This document shows, piece by piece, positions 62,102-64,000 of a stretch of DNA of 64,000 nucleotides. Each line of letters starts with the position of its first letter. The stretch's first letter is position 1. The notes beneath the pieces are model-generated. The model did no database searches. It saw only the letters and a program-made list of their open reading frames with translations, and was not told the origin of the DNA. Position numbers and translations under genes: made by a program. Source of the stretch: a bacterium HR37 (GTDB lineage: Bacteria > Desulfobacterota_D > UBA1144 > Nemesobacterales > CSP1-2); contig BEIN01000008.1 of assembly GCA_002898375.1 (NCBI GenBank), positions 36,453 to 100,452 on the forward strand, read 5' to 3'.

Positions 62102-62434
62102 ATGAAAAGACTCTTTATATTTGGGCTAATAACCCTTGGGCTTATACTGGGAACTGTAGGCTCATTTGCAAAGACAAAAGCCAACCCAGTACAGGAGCTT
62201 AAGGGTGAGGTAACACACATTAAGGATGGGTTGTTTACGGTTAAAGACGAAACCGGTAAATCCCATATACTAAAGGCAGCTGACCCAAAGATGTTAGAGG
62301 GGATAAAGGAAGGGGACAAGGTAGAGGTAAAGATAGAGGAGAGAAAAGTAACCTCTATAAGAAAGGTTCAATCAGATGCTGACACAATGCATGAGGAAAG
62401 CCATCCTGAAACCCATACCCAAGGGGTACAGTAA
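62102..62434 (+). CDS. small exported protein, 110 aa
   Basis: A signal peptide (MKRLFIFGLITLGLILGTVGSFAK) precedes a compact beta-rich domain: ELKGEVTHIKDGLFTVKDETGKSHILKAADPKMLEGIKEGDKVEVKIEERKVTSIRKV. This pattern resembles small OB-fold proteins such as CusF- or DUF5666-like domains. The tail is His- and Glu-rich (HEESHPETHTQG) and could bind metal. The mature protein has no cysteines. It is a single-gene unit with its own promoter and terminator. Confidence 0.8.
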   Translation: MKRLFIFGLITLGLILGTVGSFAKTKANPVQELKGEVTHIKDGLFTVKDETGKSHILKAADPKMLEGIKEGDKVEVKIEERKVTSIRKVQSDADTMHEESHPETHTQGVQ

Positions 62435-62450
62435 CCTGAACTAAAGGTCA

Positions 62451-62490
62451 AAAAGGGAGGTAAGTACAGACACTTACCCCCTTTTCTTTT
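62451..62490 (+). terminator. intrinsic terminator after the 110-aa exported protein
   Basis: AAAAGGGAGGTAAGT pairs with ACTTACCCCCTTTT around a 6-nt loop, with one bulged A, and is followed by CTTTT. The methyltransferase start lies only 11 bp downstream. Confidence 0.7.
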
Positions 62491-62500
62491 GTTAAATGAA

Positions 62501-63349
62501 ATGAAAGGATCAAAAAGTACAGTAAATAAAAGATGTCTTGGGCCCCTACACAACCTAGAGAAATTTGTTAAGCCAGATTGGTGGCAACATATCTTTAACT
62601 CAATCTATCTTAAAACCGATGCTGATGTTGTATGTGATTTAAACACCACCAGAGAAGAGGTTAGTTTGTTCTCTTCTATCCTTGGGTTATCACATGAGGA
62701 TAGGATTCTTGATCTGTGTTGTGGACAAGGAAGACACAGCCTGGAGCTAGCAAGGCTAGGGTTCATGAACATAGATGGACTTGATCGCTCCCATTATCTT
62801 ATTCAGAAAGCAAGAGCCAAAGCAAGAGAGGAGGGGTTAAAAGTCAGGTTCAGGGAAGGTGATGCAAGAAAACTTCCATACCCTGACAACTCATTTAGCG
62901 TTGTTATGATACTTGGAAACAGTTTTGGCTATTTTGAGAACATCAAGGATGACTTAAGGGTGCTGAAAGAGGTGTTTAGAGTTTTAAAACCACTGGGAAG
63001 GATTCTTATAGACGTTGCTGATGGAAAGTACTTAAAGGAGAACTTTGAACCGAGATCATGGGAGTGGATAGATAAGAAGCACTTTGTATGCAGGGAACGT
63101 TGTCTTTCCTCTGATAAAGGGCGCCTTATATCCAGAGAAGTGGTCGTTCACGTGGAAAGAGGTGTAGTTGTGGATCAGTTCTATGCTGAAAGGCTCTACA
63201 CCCGTGAGAGCTTAAAGAAGCTTCTGGAGGAAGCAGGATTTGGTTCTATAAACTTTCACGGTGGGATAATTACAGATTCAAAGAGAAATCAGGATCTGGG
63301 TATGATGAAAAAAAGAATTGTTGTTACAGCACTAGTGGAAAGGCGGTAG
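62501..63349 (+). CDS. class I SAM-dependent methyltransferase
   Basis: Motif I is RILDLCCGQGRHSLELARLG, motif II NIDGLDRSHYLI, then GDARKLPYPDNSFSVVMILGNSFGYF. The middle (LLEEAGF, GGIITDSKRNQDLGMM) resembles UbiE/SmtA-like methyltransferases. ATG 62501 is preferred over the TTG at 62489. Substrate unknown. It lies between two sigma54-driven exported-protein genes. Confidence 0.82.
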   Translation: MKGSKSTVNKRCLGPLHNLEKFVKPDWWQHIFNSIYLKTDADVVCDLNTTREEVSLFSSILGLSHEDRILDLCCGQGRHSLELARLGFMNIDGLDRSHYLIQKARAKAREEGLKVRFREGDARKLPYPDNSFSVVMILGNSFGYFENIKDDLRVLKEVFRVLKPLGRILIDVADGKYLKENFEPRSWEWIDKKHFVCRERCLSSDKGRLISREVVVHVERGVVVDQFYAERLYTRESLKKLLEEAGFGSINFHGGIITDSKRNQDLGMMKKRIVVTALVERR

Positions 63350-63353
63350 GCAA

Positions 63354-63369
63354 TGTGTATTATTGCACA
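63354..63369. promoter_or_regulatory. imperfect palindrome upstream of the 63.4-kb sigma54 promoter
   Basis: TGTGTATTATTGCACA is a TGTG-N8-CACA repeat, 24 bp from the next site. It is a weaker match than the others. Confidence 0.35.
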
Positions 63370-63377
63370 GCTTTTAC

Positions 63378-63393
63378 TGTGTAAATATACACA
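63378..63393. promoter_or_regulatory. GTGT-N6-ACAC palindrome upstream of the 63.4-kb sigma54 promoter
   Basis: TGTGTAAATATACACA differs from the 61940 site at one base. Its centre is 48-49 bp from the -24 GG, against about 50 bp for site B at 61984. Confidence 0.5.
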
Positions 63394-63431
63394 TTGTTTT
63401 TGGAACAGACTGATATTCATTGTCTTTTTAT

Positions 63432-63448
63432 CTGGCATGCAACTTGCA
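63432..63448 (+). promoter_or_regulatory. sigma54-type promoter for the 40-aa exported peptide
   Basis: CTGGCATGCAACTTGCA is a near-consensus -24/-12 element (TGGCAY-G-N4-TTGCA; GG-N10-GC). A start near 63460 gives a 16-nt leader carrying GGGAGGTGAT before ATG 63476. Best sigma54 match in the window. Confidence 0.72.
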
Positions 63449-63475
63449 ATTTTTTATTTAGGGAGGTGATGTAAC

Positions 63476-63598
63476 ATGAAAAAAATAGTAACCCTGCTTT
63501 TAATTGCGTTGTTTTCACTCTCTGTAGCAAGCTCAACTTATGCGGCAAAGAAACCACATCCCACCCCAACACCAACCCCTCCAGCTTCTGTTGAGTAA
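63476..63598 (+). CDS. 40-aa exported proline-rich peptide
   Basis: This ORF is too short for the track. MKKIVTLLLIALFSLSVASSTYA is a textbook signal peptide, leaving a mature tail of only 17 residues, AKKPHPTPTPTPPASVE. A near-perfect ribosome site (GGGAGGTGAT), a strong sigma54 promoter and a hairpin after the stop argue that it is a real gene. It could be a secreted peptide, signal or linker-like remnant; function unknown. Confidence 0.7.
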   Translation: MKKIVTLLLIALFSLSVASSTYAAKKPHPTPTPTPPASVE

Positions 63599-63612
63599 AT
63601 AGAGAAAACAAG

Positions 63613-63642
63613 GCTGCAGGCAAGGGTTTTCTTGCCTGCAGC
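63613..63642 (+). terminator. hairpin after the 40-aa peptide gene
   Basis: A perfect 12-bp stem, GCTGCAGGCAAG with CTTGCCTGCAGC, and loop GGTTTT lie 15 bp after the stop. The following bases (AATATAAC) are not T-rich, so it may act as a 3' stabiliser rather than a strong terminator. Confidence 0.55.
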
Positions 63643-63649
63643 AATATAA

Positions 63650-63719
63650 CAAGATGATTTTACAGAAAATCAGCTAGAAAGCCCACTACTTATTAAGTGG
63701 TGTGATGAATAGCTACAAT
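63650..63719 (-). repeat. IS200/IS605 element end, second copy
   Basis: Minus strand: ACCACTTAATAAGTAGTGGGCTTTCTAG followed by CTGATTTTCTGTAAA. The same text, with a few changes, occurs on the plus strand at 40545-40582. The CCACT/AGTGG arms would form the subterminal hairpin. Confidence 0.65.
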
Positions 63720-63838
63720 TTAAGCCCCTTTGCTCTGTTTTTCGATATACTTTCTTATAACTTCTGATGATACACTCCCTGCAGTAGATACAAAATAACT
63801 CCTTGTCCACATGGATAGAAGTTTAGCAACTCTCAGTC
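63720..63838 (-). pseudogene. TnpA C-terminal fragment (IS200/IS605)
   Basis: The minus strand encodes VAKLLSMWTRSYFVSTAGSVSSEVIRKYIEKQSKGA and TAA (63720-63722). This is the tail of an IS200-type transposase with the catalytic Tyr and Gln of Y-I-x-x-Q. An in-frame TGA lies just upstream and the HUH domain is missing. Confidence 0.75.
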
Positions 63839-63869
63839 ATAATTACTCTCCGTTGAATAAGAAAGTACA

Positions 63870-64000
63870 GAGAGGATATAAATTCAAAAAGCCATTCAAC
63901 AGAAACTTACCCACTTTTCAGGTTGCTATCGTCTTATCTATAACCTTGCCCTGCAGCAAAGAATATGGGTATGGAATCAGAGAAAAGTATCACTTTCTTA
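63870..64000 (+). pseudogene. TnpB 5' fragment, runs off window
   Basis: GYKFK in one frame is followed, in the next, by IQKAIQQKLTHFSGCYRLIYNLALQQRIWVWNQRKVSLS to the window edge, matching the N-terminal region of TnpB. The frame change and the in-frame TAA at 63879-63881 show damage at the 5' end. It diverges from the tnpA fragment, as in IS605. Confidence 0.65.

Larger units (their letters stand above)
63351..63401 (+). terminator. intrinsic terminator after the methyltransferase
   Basis: CAATGTGTAT pairs with ATACACATTG, and CACAG with CTGTG inside, followed by TTTTT. The two halves are also palindromic sites (see next entries), so this DNA may have two roles. Confidence 0.6.

Noticed and set aside
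1-64000. CRISPR arrays, rRNA and tRNA genes
   Set aside because: No regularly spaced repeats, rRNA cores or T-arm/acceptor patterns were seen on either strand. Reading by eye could miss an odd tRNA.

Overview
The window looks like chromosomal DNA of a Gram-negative bacterium of moderate to low GC. Envelope features include type IV pilus minor pilins with a PilY1 tip protein, an OprP/O-type porin, lytic transglycosylase, bactofilin with an M23 peptidase, and SIMPL and PAP2 envelope proteins. The order prmC-murA-hisG, the ETF:quinone oxidoreductase, the F420-type reductase and the K+-independent proton-pumping pyrophosphatase suggest an anaerobic or microaerobic, possibly thermophilic lineage near Desulfobacterota or a similar phylum. 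There is no rRNA to settle this. No rRNA, tRNA or CRISPR array was recognised.

Layout. 1-8.8 kb: an M48 protease cut by the window edge, a cobalamin radical-SAM protein, small hypothetical proteins, a methyltransferase, GNAT, SRAP, a metal-ligand-less MBL-fold protein, YjbQ, an NpdG-like reductase and an alpha/beta hydrolase. 8.9-11.2 kb: a selenium-binding-protein/methanethiol-oxidase gene with a membrane partner behind a sigma54-like promoter, then a likely small RNA. 11.2-20.4 kb: bactofilin-M23 and the pilV-pilW-pilX-pilY1-fimT operon. 20.5-25.3 kb: metG-holB-tmk, a pseudouridine synthase and radC. 25.4-27 kb: mnmE followed directly by a perfect parS palindrome and a cluster of DnaA boxes, the best candidate for oriC. 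27-39 kb: pabC-pabB, ETF-QO, SLT/SPOR, DsbA-like, prmC-murA-hisG, GNAT, M20 peptidase, SIMPL and PAP2.

39-64 kb is more fluid. A yifB gene lacks its N-terminus and abuts insertion-sequence debris. It is followed by a porin and a sulfonate-type ABC operon whose ATPase carries an N-terminal TusA domain. Several decayed IS200/IS605 elements follow, with an amber-interrupted permease, an orphan secF, dedA, a DDE insertion sequence, terC, a poly-T frameshifted gene, a CPA2 antiporter, a large serine recombinase with an extra C-terminal HTH region, hppA and an amino-acid permease. The right end holds two small exported proteins, each behind a sigma54-like promoter, and a second copy of the same insertion-sequence end.

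The most interesting layer is regulatory. Sigma54 (-24/-12) type promoters, GG-N10-GC, lie upstream of the SBP56 gene, the TusA-ABC operon, two small exported proteins and possibly pilV. Several have palindromes at enhancer-like distances. The two exported-protein promoters share a GTGT-N6-ACAC palindrome at almost the same spacing, and the two sulfur-related promoters may share a TGATTAA-type site. All of this comes from reading by eye; no alignment or search was run.
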